A DNA stretch of 64,000 nucleotides from Mycolicibacterium sp. 018/SC-01/001 (GCF_007096635.1 NZ_VKAA01000019.1:1-64000), one strand, 5' to 3'. Numbered from the stretch's first letter, positions 1-8,703 are shown. The notes: generated by a model not told the origin, from the letters alone. Made by a program: numbers and translations.

Positions 1-34
1 GCACTCGCGGCATCGGGCTCGCGCTCGCGCAGGG

Positions 35-268
35 CTACGTGCTCGCCGGTGCGCCCGGTGGAGGTGGGGGTGGCGGAGGAGGCGGTGGCGGAGTGAGAAC
101 GCCATTGAGTTCCCAGAGCGGATCCGAACACCCCGTGACGTCGACGATCCGGCCTCCGATCGAGCCACAGATCGCATGCGCGGGCGCCGACGGCACCAGA
201 ACGGGACTCATCCCGACGGTCACCGCTGTCGCCACGAGCCAGCTGATGCGCACGCGCACTCCCTTCAC
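35..268 (-). CDS. small secreted proline-rich protein
   Basis: A 77-residue protein if the GTG at 268 is used; a GGCGG stretch lies about 9 nt upstream, and upstream extensions look non-coding. Residues 1-32 read as a Sec signal peptide: a basic start (VKGVRVRIS), a hydrophobic core and an APAHA cleavage site. The mature part has two cysteines (ICGS and TGCSD), a WELNG segment and an uninterrupted run of 12 prolines before the end (GAPAST). This looks like the small exported Pro-rich proteins common in mycobacteria, but I recognise no named family and assign no function. It is probably periplasmic or cell-wall located, with the two cysteines possibly forming a disulfide. Confidence 0.6.
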   Translation of the reverse strand: MKGVRVRISWLVATAVTVGMSPVLVPSAPAHAICGSIGGRIVDVTGCSDPLWELNGVLTPPPPPPPPPPPPGAPAST

Positions 269-484
269 GTCGATGAACCGCCGTCGATCAGCGTCGATTG
301 TGGCAGTCGACACACCGCCGCGCGGCCGAACGCGCTCAACGAGCCGCGAGACGCATGTAACCGAATTTGCCAGTATCGACGGTTCGCGTAGCAGTGAGAA
401 GCATCGCCACAGCGCACAGGTGCCGCTCCAGGGTTGTCGCCCCGACCCCCCGCAGTAGCGGTCACGCAACAGTGCTGAGCAAAG

Positions 485-634
485 CTATGCGTTGACCTTA
501 GACCCGCAAGAACCGCACGTCGAACCGGTTTTATCGATTTCAAGGATTTGGTCAGCGAACTCATTGACGATGTCGTACATTTCCCTGGTGTGCAGATGAA
601 GCGCACAGTGTGCGTTCAGATCGCAGCCGCGCAT
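485..634 (-). CDS. candidate small CxxC protein
   Basis: A 49-codon reading frame from ATG 634, or a longer one from 688. It ends with an acidic, helix-like segment (MYDIVNEFADQILEIDKTGS) followed by a CGSCG motif that could bind metal or form a disulfide. The DNA is noticeably more AT-rich than the neighbouring genes. There is no convincing ribosome binding site. It lies between a secreted protein gene and the end of a pseudouridine synthase gene. It may be a real small gene or chance; I do not recognise it. Confidence 0.3.
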   Translation of the reverse strand: MRGCDLNAHCALHLHTREMYDIVNEFADQILEIDKTGSTCGSCGSKVNA

Positions 635-687
635 CGCATCGACCCGGGGAGCGTGCGATCCGAGGGGAGTTGCGATCTGGACGCACA

Positions 688-1545
688 CTAGGGCTCCAGC
701 GTGCGCGAGCTGGTGAAGCGCCGGCGCCGGCCTGTGAACGGATCGTCGAACGCCAGGCTGTGCGCGAGCAAGCGCAGCGGCGTGGAGAAATCGTCCGCAC
801 CGACGTCGAGGACGTCGGGATACAGCGGATCACCCGTGATCGGCACACCCAGCGAGGCCATGTGCACGCGGAGTTGGTGCGTCCGGCCCGTGCGCGGAGT
901 CAGCCGGTACAGTCCCCCCTCCCGTTCGATGCGCGTCTCGGCGTTGGCCTCACCCGGCTCCTCCACCGCCTGCAGGCAGCCCCGACGTTTGACGATCCGA
1001 CTGCGCACCGTGACCGGGAGCGCGACGTCCGCGTCGGCGGCGTGCGCGAGATAGGTCTTGTCGACCTCACCCCGCGCGAACAGCGTCTGGTACGCGCCCC
1101 GCACGGCTCGCCGGGTCGTGAACACCAGCACGCCCGCGGTGAGCCGGTCCAGGCGATGGGCCGGACTCAGCTCGGCAAGGCCGAGCTCCCGGCGCAACCG
1201 GACCAGCGCGGTCTGCGTGACGTGTCTGCCGCGAGGCATCGTCGCCAGGAAATGCGGCTTGTCGGCCACCACGATGTTGTCGTCCCGGTACAGGACGGGG
1301 ATGTCGAACGGAACGGTTACCTCGTCGGGCAGGTCGCGGTAGAGATAGACGTGCGCACCTGCCGGCACCACCGTCGCTGCCGTCACGACCGTCCCGTCAG
1401 CGCAAAGCACTTCGCCAGCAAGCACTTTCGCCGCAGCCTGAGTACCGAACCGTTCGGTCAGCTCGGCCAGCACCGCACCGCCGCGCAGCCGCACCCGGGC
1501 CGGCCCCAACCCGTCACGCACGGGCAGCGGCGCGGGCCGTCTCAA
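688..1545 (-). CDS. RluA-family RNA pseudouridine synthase
   Basis: Predicted to isomerise uridine to pseudouridine in rRNA or tRNA (orthologous position to Rv3300c). The catalytic-domain hallmarks are present: the AHRLDRLTAGVL motif carrying the catalytic Asp, the GRTHQLRVHMASLG motif, and the C-terminal LLAHSLAF segment. About 285 residues from a TTG at 1545 that overlaps the glpD stop (TTGA). A GTG at 1521 is the alternative start; the first residues RRPAPLPVRDGLG seem to belong to the family. It is the last gene of a glpD-led minus-strand unit and probably translationally coupled to glpD. The RNA target is not predictable from sequence. Confidence 0.85.
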   Translation of the reverse strand: MRRPAPLPVRDGLGPARVRLRGGAVLAELTERFGTQAAAKVLAGEVLCADGTVVTAATVVPAGAHVYLYRDLPDEVTVPFDIPVLYRDDNIVVADKPHFLATMPRGRHVTQTALVRLRRELGLAELSPAHRLDRLTAGVLVFTTRRAVRGAYQTLFARGEVDKTYLAHAADADVALPVTVRSRIVKRRGCLQAVEEPGEANAETRIEREGGLYRLTPRTGRTHQLRVHMASLGVPITGDPLYPDVLDVGADDFSTPLRLLAHSLAFDDPFTGRRRRFTSSRTLEP

Positions 1546-3269
1546 GTCAGCGGAACCGGCTCGAGGATCTCCGCGCGGGCCTCCGGCGCCGCGGCCCGCA
1601 ACGCGTCGGCGGACTCGTCGTCCGGCTGCGTCTGCGACCGCACCTCGGCCTCCACCCGCGCACGGTAGGTCTCGACCTCCCGGTCGACCTCCGCGGGCGT
1701 CCAATTCAGCACCGGTGCAACGATTTCGGCGACCTCTCGCGCACAATCCACCCCGCGGTGCGGGTACTCGATCGAGATGCGCATACGCCGGGCGAGGATG
1801 TCCTCCAGATGCAGAGCGCCCTCCGCGGCGGCGGCGTAGGCGGCCTCCACCTTCAGGTAGACCGGCGCATCGGTGATCGGCTCGAGCAGTTCGGGCTTGT
1901 CGTCGGCCAGCGACAGCACCTCGTCGATCAGCGAGCCGTAGCGGTCGAGCAGATGCCGGACACGATACGGGTGCAGGCCGTGACGCTTTCCGACACTTTG
2001 CGTTTGGTTCACGAGGGCGAAGTAGCCGTCGGCGCCCATCAACGGCACCTTCTCGGTGATGGACTTCGCCACCCGGGTGGGCACGAACTCAGCTGCCGCG
2101 TCGATCGCGTCCTCGGCCATCACCCGGTAGGTGGTGTACTTACCGCCGGCGATCGCCACGAGGCCGGGTGAGGGCACCGCGACCGCGTGCTCGCGCGACA
2201 GCTTCGAGGTCTCCTCGCTCTCGCCGGCCAGCAGCGGCCGCAGGCCCGCGTACACACCGTCGATGTCGTCGTGGGTGAGCGGATTGGCCAGCACGGTGTT
2301 GACGTGGCCCAGGATGTAGTCGATGTCGGCTTTGGTGGCCGCCGGATGCGCCAGATCGAGGTTCCAGTCGGTGTCGGTGGTGCCGATGATCCAGTGCGTG
2401 CCCCACGGGATCACGAACAGCACCGACTTCTCCGTGCGCAGGATGATCGCCACCTCGCTGACGATGCGGTCCCGCGGGACCACGATGTGCACACCTTTCG
2501 ACGCCCGCACCCGGAACCGGCCACGCTGCTTCGACAGAGCCTGGATCTCGTCGGTCCACACACCGGTGGCGTTGACCACCACGTGCGCGCGCACATCGGT
2601 GACCGAGCCGTCCTCGGAGTCACGCACGCGCACCCCGGTGACCCGGTCACCCTCTCGTCGCAACGCGACCACCTGCGTCGACGTCCGCACCACGGCGCCG
2701 TAGTGCGCGGCGGTGCGCGCCACCATCATCGTGTGGCGGGCGTCGTCGACGACGGTGTCGTAGTAGCGGATGCCGCCGATGAGCGCACTGCGCTTGAGAC
2801 CGGGCGAGAGGCGCAACGCCCCGGCCCGGGTCAGATGCTTCTGCGCGGGAACGGATTTCGCGCCACCGAGGCTGTCGTAGAGGAAGATGCCCGCCGCGAT
2901 GTAGGGCCGCTCCCACCACCGGTTCGTCAGCGGGAACAGGAAGGGGAGCGGCTTGACCAGATGCGGCGCCAACGTCGTCAGCGACAACTCGCGCTCGTGC
3001 AGCGCCTCCCGCACCAGCCCGAACTCCAGCTGCTCGAGGTAGCGCAGACCGCCGTGGAACATCTTGCTGCTGCGACTCGACGTGCCCGACGCGAAGTCGC
3101 GGGCCTCCACGAGCGCCACCTTCAGACCACGGGTCGCCGCGTCGAGCGCAGCACCCGCGCCCACGACTCCCCCGCCGATCACCACGACGTCGAACTGCTC
3201 ACTGCCGAGTTGCTGCCATGCTCGGGAACGCTGATCAGGGCCGAGGTCGTCCGCGTCCTGGTTGCTCAC
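1542..3269 (-). CDS. glpD: glycerol-3-phosphate dehydrogenase GlpD
   Basis: FAD-dependent membrane-associated enzyme that oxidises sn-glycerol 3-phosphate to dihydroxyacetone phosphate and passes electrons to menaquinone. The N-terminal dinucleotide-binding motif VVVIGGGVVGAGAALDAATRG is followed by the family segment SSRSSKMFHGGLRYLEQ, and a C-terminal DAO_C domain covers roughly the last 130 residues. 575 residues, normal for the family. GTG 3269 is preferred to GTG 3275 because an AAGAAGG Shine-Dalgarno sits 5 nt before 3269 but abuts 3275. It follows lpdA by about 48 nt on the same strand, as Rv3302c follows Rv3303c in M. tuberculosis. Confidence 0.95.
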   Translation of the reverse strand: MSNQDADDLGPDQRSRAWQQLGSEQFDVVVIGGGVVGAGAALDAATRGLKVALVEARDFASGTSSRSSKMFHGGLRYLEQLEFGLVREALHERELSLTTLAPHLVKPLPFLFPLTNRWWERPYIAAGIFLYDSLGGAKSVPAQKHLTRAGALRLSPGLKRSALIGGIRYYDTVVDDARHTMMVARTAAHYGAVVRTSTQVVALRREGDRVTGVRVRDSEDGSVTDVRAHVVVNATGVWTDEIQALSKQRGRFRVRASKGVHIVVPRDRIVSEVAIILRTEKSVLFVIPWGTHWIIGTTDTDWNLDLAHPAATKADIDYILGHVNTVLANPLTHDDIDGVYAGLRPLLAGESEETSKLSREHAVAVPSPGLVAIAGGKYTTYRVMAEDAIDAAAEFVPTRVAKSITEKVPLMGADGYFALVNQTQSVGKRHGLHPYRVRHLLDRYGSLIDEVLSLADDKPELLEPITDAPVYLKVEAAYAAAAEGALHLEDILARRMRISIEYPHRGVDCAREVAEIVAPVLNWTPAEVDREVETYRARVEAEVRSQTQPDDESADALRAAAPEARAEILEPVPLT

Positions 3270-3317
3270 GTGCACCTTCTTTGTTACCGGTCAGTACAGC
3301 AACCAGGGTACGTGGCA

Positions 3318-4733
3318 TCAGTCCAGATCGTCGTGTGCCATCAGTCGCCGCGCCGCCTCGACGATCGACCCCGACAGCGACGGGTAGACCGACAGGGTCT
3401 GCGCCAGGTCGGTCACCGAGATGCGGTTCTGCACGGCCAGCGCGATCGGCAGGATCAGCTCCGAGGCGATCGGCGCGACCACCACACCGCCGATCACCAC
3501 GCCCGTGGCCGGCCGGCAGAAGATCTTGACGAAACCGTGCCGCAGCAGCGACATCTTCGCGCGGGCGTTGGTGTTCAACGGCAATGTCAAGGTGCGGGCG
3601 GGGACACTGCCGTCGTCGATCGCGGACTGCGGGATGCCGACTGCGGCGATCTCGGGCCGGGTGAACGTCGCCGACGCGACCGTGCGCAACCTGATCGGGG
3701 ACACCCCTTCGCCGAGCGCGTGGTACATGGCGATCCGGCCCTGCATCGCAGCGACCGACGCGAGCGGCAGCAACCCGGTGCAATCACCCGCTGCGTAGAC
3801 GCCGGGAGCCGGCGTGCGCGACACGCGGTCGACCGGGATGTAGCCACCCGGATTCAGCTCGACACCGATACGGTCCAGGCCGAGGCCGGCGGTGTTGGGC
3901 ACCGAACCGACCGTCATCAACGCATGACTGCCCTCGACGACGCGGCCGTCGGCCATCGCGACGCGGACCCCGTTCTCCGTTCGGGTCACCGAGTCCGCGC
4001 GGGCGTTCTTCACCAGCGTCACACCGCGTTCGTTGAACACCTCTTCCAGGGCGGCCGCGGCGTCGGAGTCCTCGTGGGGCAGGATCTGGTCGCGGCTCGC
4101 GACGACGGTGACCGTCACGCCGAGCTCGGTGTAGGCGTTGCAGAACTCGGCGCCGGTCACCCCGGAGCCCACGATCACGAGGTGTTCGGGCAGTTCTTCC
4201 AGGTCATAGACCTGCCGCCACGTGAGTATCCGGTCACCGTCGGGCACCGCGTTGGGCAGCACCCGGGGGCTGGCGCCCGTCGCGATCAGCACGATGTCGG
4301 CCTTGAGCACACCGACCTTGCCATCTGGCGTGGTGACCTTGACGCGGTGGTGCGCCATGCCGGCGATGTCGTCGACGAGCTCACCGCGGCCGCCGATGAT
4401 CGTCACGCCCTGGTTGAGCAGCTGACTGCCGATGTCCGCCGACTGCGACGCCGCCAGCGTCTTGACCCGGTTGTTGATGTCGTGCAGCGAGATCGTCGCG
4501 TCGTCGAAGCTGATGTCCAAGCCCAGACCCTGCGCGCGGCGCAGCTCGGTGCGCACGCCCGTCGACGCGATCAGCGTCTTCGACGGCACGCAGTCATAGA
4601 GCACGCACCCGCCGCCCAGGCCGTCGGAGTCGACCACCGTCACCTGAGCGACATCGCGGCCACGGCCCGCCGCAACCAGTGCCGCCTCGTAGCCGGCAGG
4701 CCCACCCCCGATGATCACGATCCGCGTTACCAC
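3318..4733 (-). CDS. lpdA: LpdA-type NAD(P)H quinone reductase (flavoprotein disulfide reductase family)
   Basis: 471 residues with the two-dinucleotide-fold architecture of lipoamide dehydrogenase: FAD motif IIGGGPAGYEAAL near residue 8, NAD motif VIVGSGVTGAEF mid-protein, and a C-terminal dimerisation domain. A CxxxxC pair (GGGCVLYDCVPSK, about C43/C48) is present. The C-terminal His-Glu diad of true disulfide reductases (HPTLSE type) is replaced by VYPSLSGSIVEA. This agrees with the orthologue Rv3303c, known as a quinone reductase rather than a lipoamide dehydrogenase. GTG 4733 has TAGGTT exactly 6 nt upstream, indicating a leaderless transcript. Confidence 0.93.
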   Translation of the reverse strand: MVTRIVIIGGGPAGYEAALVAAGRGRDVAQVTVVDSDGLGGGCVLYDCVPSKTLIASTGVRTELRRAQGLGLDISFDDATISLHDINNRVKTLAASQSADIGSQLLNQGVTIIGGRGELVDDIAGMAHHRVKVTTPDGKVGVLKADIVLIATGASPRVLPNAVPDGDRILTWRQVYDLEELPEHLVIVGSGVTGAEFCNAYTELGVTVTVVASRDQILPHEDSDAAAALEEVFNERGVTLVKNARADSVTRTENGVRVAMADGRVVEGSHALMTVGSVPNTAGLGLDRIGVELNPGGYIPVDRVSRTPAPGVYAAGDCTGLLPLASVAAMQGRIAMYHALGEGVSPIRLRTVASATFTRPEIAAVGIPQSAIDDGSVPARTLTLPLNTNARAKMSLLRHGFVKIFCRPATGVVIGGVVVAPIASELILPIALAVQNRISVTDLAQTLSVYPSLSGSIVEAARRLMAHDDLD

Positions 4734-4739
4734 GCCAAC

Positions 4740-4768
4740 AACCTATTGCACACAGATACGTTTAAGCT
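4740..4768. promoter_or_regulatory. divergent leaderless promoters for lpdA and the GGCT-like gene
   Basis: On the minus strand a TAGGTT hexamer (complement of 4740-4745) lies 6 nt before the lpdA GTG at 4733. On the plus strand TAAGCT (4763-4768) lies 6 nt before the GTG at 4775. Both fit TANNNT-N6-8-start, which in mycobacteria puts the transcription start on the start codon. Neither gene has a Shine-Dalgarno. Confidence 0.7.
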
Positions 4769-4774
4769 TCTCGC

Positions 4775-5254
4775 GTGCCGCTCTACGCCGCCTACGGGTC
4801 GAACATGCATCCCGAGCAGATGCTGCAGCGGGCTCCCCACTCGCCCATGGCGGGGACCGGATGGCTGCACGGATGGCGGCTGACGTTCGGCGGCGAGGAC
4901 ATCGGCTGGGAGGGCGCTCTGGCGACGGTCGTCGAGGACCCCGATGCCAAGGTGTTCGTCGTGCTCTACGACGTGACCAAGGAGGACGAGGAGAACCTCG
5001 ACCGCTGGGAGGGTTCGGAGCTCGGCATCCACAAGAAGATCCGCTGCCGGGTGGAGCGCACCTCCTCGGACACCGACACCGATCCCGCGCTGGCGTGGCT
5101 GTACGTGCTGGACGCCTGGGAGGGTGGCATTCCGTCGGCACGCTATCTCGGCGTGATGGCCGAGGCGGCCGAGATCGCCGGTGCGCCAGCCGAATACGTC
5201 TACGATCTGCGCACCCGACCGTCTAGCAACATCGGCCCCGGCCCCGGGGTGTAG
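4775..5254 (+). CDS. gamma-glutamylcyclotransferase-like protein
   Basis: 159 residues, orthologous in position and type to Rv3304. The N-terminus PLYAAYGSNMHPEQM is the diagnostic YGSN phosphate/substrate loop of the GGCT/AIG2 fold. A later LDRWEGSELG segment matches the family's LDxxEG turn, and a Tyr-rich C-terminal strand follows. The family includes gamma-glutamyl and glutathione cyclotransferases as well as enzymes of unknown substrate, so the substrate is open. Cytosolic. The GTG start is set by the TAAGCT-N6-GTG promoter and by the family N-terminus. Confidence 0.85.
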   Translation: MPLYAAYGSNMHPEQMLQRAPHSPMAGTGWLHGWRLTFGGEDIGWEGALATVVEDPDAKVFVVLYDVTKEDEENLDRWEGSELGIHKKIRCRVERTSSDTDTDPALAWLYVLDAWEGGIPSARYLGVMAEAAEIAGAPAEYVYDLRTRPSSNIGPGPGV

Positions 5255-5259
5255 CGTCC

Positions 5260-5339
5260 GTTCGGCGAGCGATCGCGTTTGTACGTCGGCGCGCCGGGTT
5301 TCGTGGCGGTCTGCGCGCGCTCACGCCGCCCGAGCGCGC
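5260..5339 (-). repeat. dispersed hairpin repeat, family 1, copy D (inverted)
   Basis: Read on the minus strand it has a 5' hairpin (GCGCGCTC/GAGCGCGC, 5315-5322 and 5332-5339) and a core ending in GTACAAACGCGATCGCTCGC. Its last 25 bases match copy A at 21 of 25 positions. It contains the stop codon of the DUF559 gene (5321-5323), lies between convergent genes, and mirrors copy A on the other side of that gene. Confidence 0.7.
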
Positions 5340-6205
5340 GTCAACTGCCGGTCGATCCGCGCCACCATCCCGCGCTGTCGATAGCGCACGTCGTCGAACA
5401 CGATCGGCACCACCGTCCAGTCCACGTCCGCCAGTGCGTTGTGACGCCTCCTGTCCTCGACCATCGCCTCCGGCCCCGAATGCCATGCAACGCCGTCGTA
5501 CTCTGCAGCAACCCTTCGGTCAGGCCATGCGAAATCGAGCCGCCGGAGATCCCCGTTGCCGTCGACGATTTCGTATTGCAGCTCCGGCACGGGCAGGCCA
5601 CCGTCGAGCATCGCGAGCCGGGCTTCGCTCTCCATCGGCGACTCCGCGCGTGGGTCCGCCAGAGCGAGCAGGTCGCGCACGGCCACGATGCCGCGCCGTC
5701 CCTTCTGCTCGATCGCCGCGCGCCACAGATCGGCACGGCTGCAGGTGCCGCTGCGCAGCGCGGCGTCGAGCGTGGCCAGCGCCCGCGGACGCCTCAGGCT
5801 GCGCGCGACCTCGACGGCCGTCCACGCGGGCGACGTCGCGCGGCGATCGTGGACCCTCACCAAAGGCGCACCGTCGCGGCGATGCACGATGAGGCCGTCG
5901 GCGTCGCGCAACCCGCAATACGGGTCGAGCACATGGAGTTCGGGCGGTTGCTCGGTGTCGAAACCGAACATCGCGGCCGCAGTGGCGAGGCAGACGGCCA
6001 CAGAGCGGCCGCACGACAGATCGAGCCCCCGCAGCCGCAGCAGATCGGTGGGCTCGCCGAGGCAGTAGATGCCCTGCCAAAGACGTTCCAGCACACCGGT
6101 GTTGATGAGCGTCTCGAAGCGCCGCCGCGTGACGTGCTGCAGAATCTGCGCGCTGGTTGCCACGCCGCCCTGGGCGTCGAAGAGGGCGTTGAGGTGCTCG
6201 TCCAT
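5321..6205 (-). CDS. AbiEi-type winged helix / DUF559 nuclease-like protein
   Basis: 294 residues. The N-terminal ~60 residues (GGVATSAQILQHVTRRRFE onwards, then GVLERLWQGIYCL) resemble the winged-helix domain of AbiEi antitoxins. The C-terminal ~100 residues resemble the DUF559/Vsr endonuclease fold, with RRLDFAWPDRRVAAEYDG and a following H as candidate metal-binding residues. Mycobacterial genomes carry many paralogues of this unknown-function family. Possible roles are an orphan toxin-antitoxin-derived regulator or a nuclease; no partner gene is adjacent. It is flanked by inverted copies of one intergenic repeat (5260-5339 and 6284-6358) and is not part of the conserved M. tuberculosis gene order here, suggesting acquisition as a cassette. 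Confidence 0.75.
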   Translation of the reverse strand: MDEHLNALFDAQGGVATSAQILQHVTRRRFETLINTGVLERLWQGIYCLGEPTDLLRLRGLDLSCGRSVAVCLATAAAMFGFDTEQPPELHVLDPYCGLRDADGLIVHRRDGAPLVRVHDRRATSPAWTAVEVARSLRRPRALATLDAALRSGTCSRADLWRAAIEQKGRRGIVAVRDLLALADPRAESPMESEARLAMLDGGLPVPELQYEIVDGNGDLRRLDFAWPDRRVAAEYDGVAWHSGPEAMVEDRRRHNALADVDWTVVPIVFDDVRYRQRGMVARIDRQLTRARAA

Positions 6206-6283
6206 GCAGCCATGCTGAGTGCGGGAGCCTGCGGTGGGCCAGAGCTCAGGGACGCCCTGGGGATGGACGGACAGTTATGCACA

Positions 6284-6358
6284 CTCGCGGGGCGCGAGCG
6301 CACGCCGACTGCCACCTATGGCGGCGTGTCGATGTACAGACACGCGCGCTCGCCGAAC
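6284..6358 (+). repeat. dispersed hairpin repeat, family 1, copy A
   Basis: Hairpin CTCGC-GGGGC-GCGAG (6284-6298) followed by the shared core GGCGTGTCGATGTACAGAC and the terminal CGCGCTCGCCGAAC. It ends at the amiA1 stop codon. The same element recurs at 27378, 38693 and, inverted, at 5260. Confidence 0.7.
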
Positions 6359-7521
6359 TAGCTGTTGGCGATGATGTTGGTGAGCAGCCGCACGCCCACT
6401 CCGAGCGCGCGCTCGTCGAGATCGAACGTCGGCTGGTGCAGATCCAGCTGCGGGCCCTGCCCGCTCCATACGCCCAGCCGCGCCATCGCGCCCGGCACTT
6501 CCTCGAGATACCAGGAGAAGTCCTCGCCACCGCCCGATTGCCGGGTATCGGCGAGCACGTCGGGCCCGATCGCCTCGATCGCGTGGGTGAGGATGCGCGT
6601 GGACACCTCTTCGTTGACCACCGGCGGCACACCGCGGCGGTAGTTCACCACATGCTCGATGCCCAGCGGCGCCAGCAGAGCCGAAATCGTCTCGGTGACA
6701 ATCTCTTCCATGCCGACCCAGGTCTCGCGGCTGGCGGTGCGGATGGTGCCTGCCAGCGTGCCGGTCTGCGGGATCGCGTTGGCGGCCACGCCCGCGTTGA
6801 CCGCCCCCCACACCATCACCGTGCTGTTGCGCGGATCGATGCGCCGCGACAACACACCCGGCAGACCGGTGATCAGCGTGCCGATGCCATAGACCAGATC
6901 GCCGGTCAGATGCGGGCGCGACGTGTGCCCGCCCGGCGAGTGCAACACCACTTCGAGCTGATCGGCCGCCGACGTGATGGGGCCTGGTTTGACCGCGACC
7001 TTGCCGACGGCCAGATGCGGATCACAGTGCAGCGCATAGATTCTCGACACACCGGTGAGAGCCCCCGCCGCGATGGCGTCGATCGCGCCGCCGGGCATCA
7101 GCTCTTCGGCTGCCTGGAAGATCAACCGCACCCCGACCGGCAGCTCCGGCGCCGACGCCATCGCCAACGCCGCACCGAGCAGCACGACGGTGTGCGCATC
7201 GTGACCGCACGCATGCGCGACGCCGGGGACTGTCGACGCGTACGGCGCCTCGGTGCGCTCGGTCATCGGCAGCGCGTCCATGTCCGCGCGCAGCGCCACC
7301 CGCGGACCGTCCTCAGGCCCGAAGTCGCAGGTCAATCCGGTACCGCCGGGCAGCACCTTCGGATTGAGCCCCGCGTCGGCCAGGATCGACGCGACGAACT
7401 GCGTCGTCGCGAACTCCTGGCGGCCCAGCTCCGGATGCATGTGCAGATGCCGGCGCCAGGAGACCAGATCGTCATAGCGGGCCGACAGGAAACGCGCCGC
7501 GGCGTGCGCCAACACGCTCAT
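6358..7521 (-). CDS. amiA1: M20-family amidohydrolase AmiA1
   Basis: 387 residues of the M20D (IAA-amino-acid hydrolase/aminoacylase) group: the HMHPELGRQEF entry segment, the metal ligand motif ACGHDAHTVVLLGAA, and the catalytic Glu in AAEELMPGG. Predicted cytosolic metal-dependent amidase or carboxypeptidase removing N-acyl groups from amino acids or dipeptides; the true substrate is unknown. Its ATG overlaps the amiB1 stop by 4 nt, so it is translationally coupled, as with Rv3305c-Rv3306c. Confidence 0.9.
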   Translation of the reverse strand: MSVLAHAAARFLSARYDDLVSWRRHLHMHPELGRQEFATTQFVASILADAGLNPKVLPGGTGLTCDFGPEDGPRVALRADMDALPMTERTEAPYASTVPGVAHACGHDAHTVVLLGAALAMASAPELPVGVRLIFQAAEELMPGGAIDAIAAGALTGVSRIYALHCDPHLAVGKVAVKPGPITSAADQLEVVLHSPGGHTSRPHLTGDLVYGIGTLITGLPGVLSRRIDPRNSTVMVWGAVNAGVAANAIPQTGTLAGTIRTASRETWVGMEEIVTETISALLAPLGIEHVVNYRRGVPPVVNEEVSTRILTHAIEAIGPDVLADTRQSGGGEDFSWYLEEVPGAMARLGVWSGQGPQLDLHQPTFDLDERALGVGVRLLTNIIANS

Positions 7522-8696
7522 GCGGCCCTCCGCTGCCGCAGCTCGAGCACGCGGTCCCGCTCACCTGCATCGGTGGCGAGCGCAACGACCGTGCGCGCCA
7601 ACATGATCGCGCCGTCGACGACCGCGGTGTCGGCGCTCTCCCCGACGGCCGCCGCCGCGAACTCCGGCTGGTGGATCGACGCGCCGCCGGCGTCGATGCC
7701 GATGACCGGATGGATTCCGGGCATCACCTGCGTGACGTTGCCCATGTCCGTGCTGCCCAACGGCACTGACGCCTCGACCTCCTCGGGTACCGGGGTGCGG
7801 CCCGCCCGGAGCATCTCCGCCCGGATCACCGACGACAGCCAGCGATCCGGTGTCAGCTCGGCGTAGCCGGGAGCCGGCTCGACGACCTCGTGCGTACATC
7901 CGGTGGCTACCGCGCCCGCCTCGAAACACCCCGCCATGCGGGCTTCCAACGCGCGCAACGATTCCGAATTCGTCGCCCGCATCGTGTACGCCATCTCGGC
8001 GTGAGCCGGGATGACGTTGGCGGCCTGCCCCCCGTCGGTGACGATGCCGTGGCACATCTGTCCCGGCGCCAGCTGCTGCCGCAACAATCCGATCGCGACC
8101 TGAGCGACGGTCACCGCGTCGGCGGCGTTGACGCCGAGATACGGCGCGACGGCCGCGTGCGACTCGCGCCCGGTGTATCGGACGACGACCTCCGAGAGCG
8201 CCAACGACCGCGCCGCGGCGATGTCGACGGGCCCGGGATGCAGCATGACCGTCGCCCCGATGTCGTCGAACGCCCCGGCGTCGAGCATCAGCGCCTTGCC
8301 TCCCCCGGATTCCTCGGCCGGGGTGCCCAGCAGCACCACCGTCATACCGAGCTCGTCAGCAACCTCCGCCAGGGCCAGCGCGGTTCCGACGGCCGACGCG
8401 GCGATGATGTTGTGCCCGCAGGCGTGCCCGATGCCGGGCAGTGCGTCGTACTCGGCGCAGATGCCGACCACCAGCTCGCCGCTGCCGAAGACGGCCCGGA
8501 AGGCGGTGTCCAGCCCGGCGACGCCCGTCGACATGTCGAAACCGCGCTCGGCCACCAGGGCCTGCGTCTTGGCGCAGCTGCGGTGCTCGGCGAACGCCAG
8601 CTCGGGTTCGGCGTGGATCTGATGTGAGAGCTCCACCAGGTCCTGCCGGCGGCTGGCGATCACGTCGGCGACGGACGCGGCGGCGGCGGTGGGCAT
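7518..8696 (-). CDS. amiB1: M20-family amidohydrolase AmiB1
   Basis: 392 residues, paralogue of the downstream AmiA1. Seen: HQIHAEPELAFAEH at the N-terminus, metal motif ACGHNIIAASAVG (CGHN, as in AbgB-like members rather than CGHD), catalytic PAEESGGGK, and a dimerisation lid in the middle third. Probably forms a peptidase/amidase pair with AmiA1. The ATG at 8696 has GATACT 7 nt upstream on the minus strand, so transcription is probably leaderless and divergent from deoD. Confidence 0.9.
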   Translation of the reverse strand: MPTAAAASVADVIASRRQDLVELSHQIHAEPELAFAEHRSCAKTQALVAERGFDMSTGVAGLDTAFRAVFGSGELVVGICAEYDALPGIGHACGHNIIAASAVGTALALAEVADELGMTVVLLGTPAEESGGGKALMLDAGAFDDIGATVMLHPGPVDIAAARSLALSEVVVRYTGRESHAAVAPYLGVNAADAVTVAQVAIGLLRQQLAPGQMCHGIVTDGGQAANVIPAHAEMAYTMRATNSESLRALEARMAGCFEAGAVATGCTHEVVEPAPGYAELTPDRWLSSVIRAEMLRAGRTPVPEEVEASVPLGSTDMGNVTQVMPGIHPVIGIDAGGASIHQPEFAAAAVGESADTAVVDGAIMLARTVVALATDAGERDRVLELRQRRAA

Positions 8697-8703
8697 GCGG
8701 GCA

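Noticed and set aside
54..93. Gly-rich plus-strand frame over the GGT/GGC run
   Set aside because: It is the complement of the 12-proline tract of the secreted protein, which has a signal peptide on the minus strand.
2187..4883. 898-residue plus-strand open frame
   Set aside because: Antisense to glpD and lpdA; Arg/His/Gln/Asp-rich shadow with no motif or start signal, as expected opposite high-GC codons.
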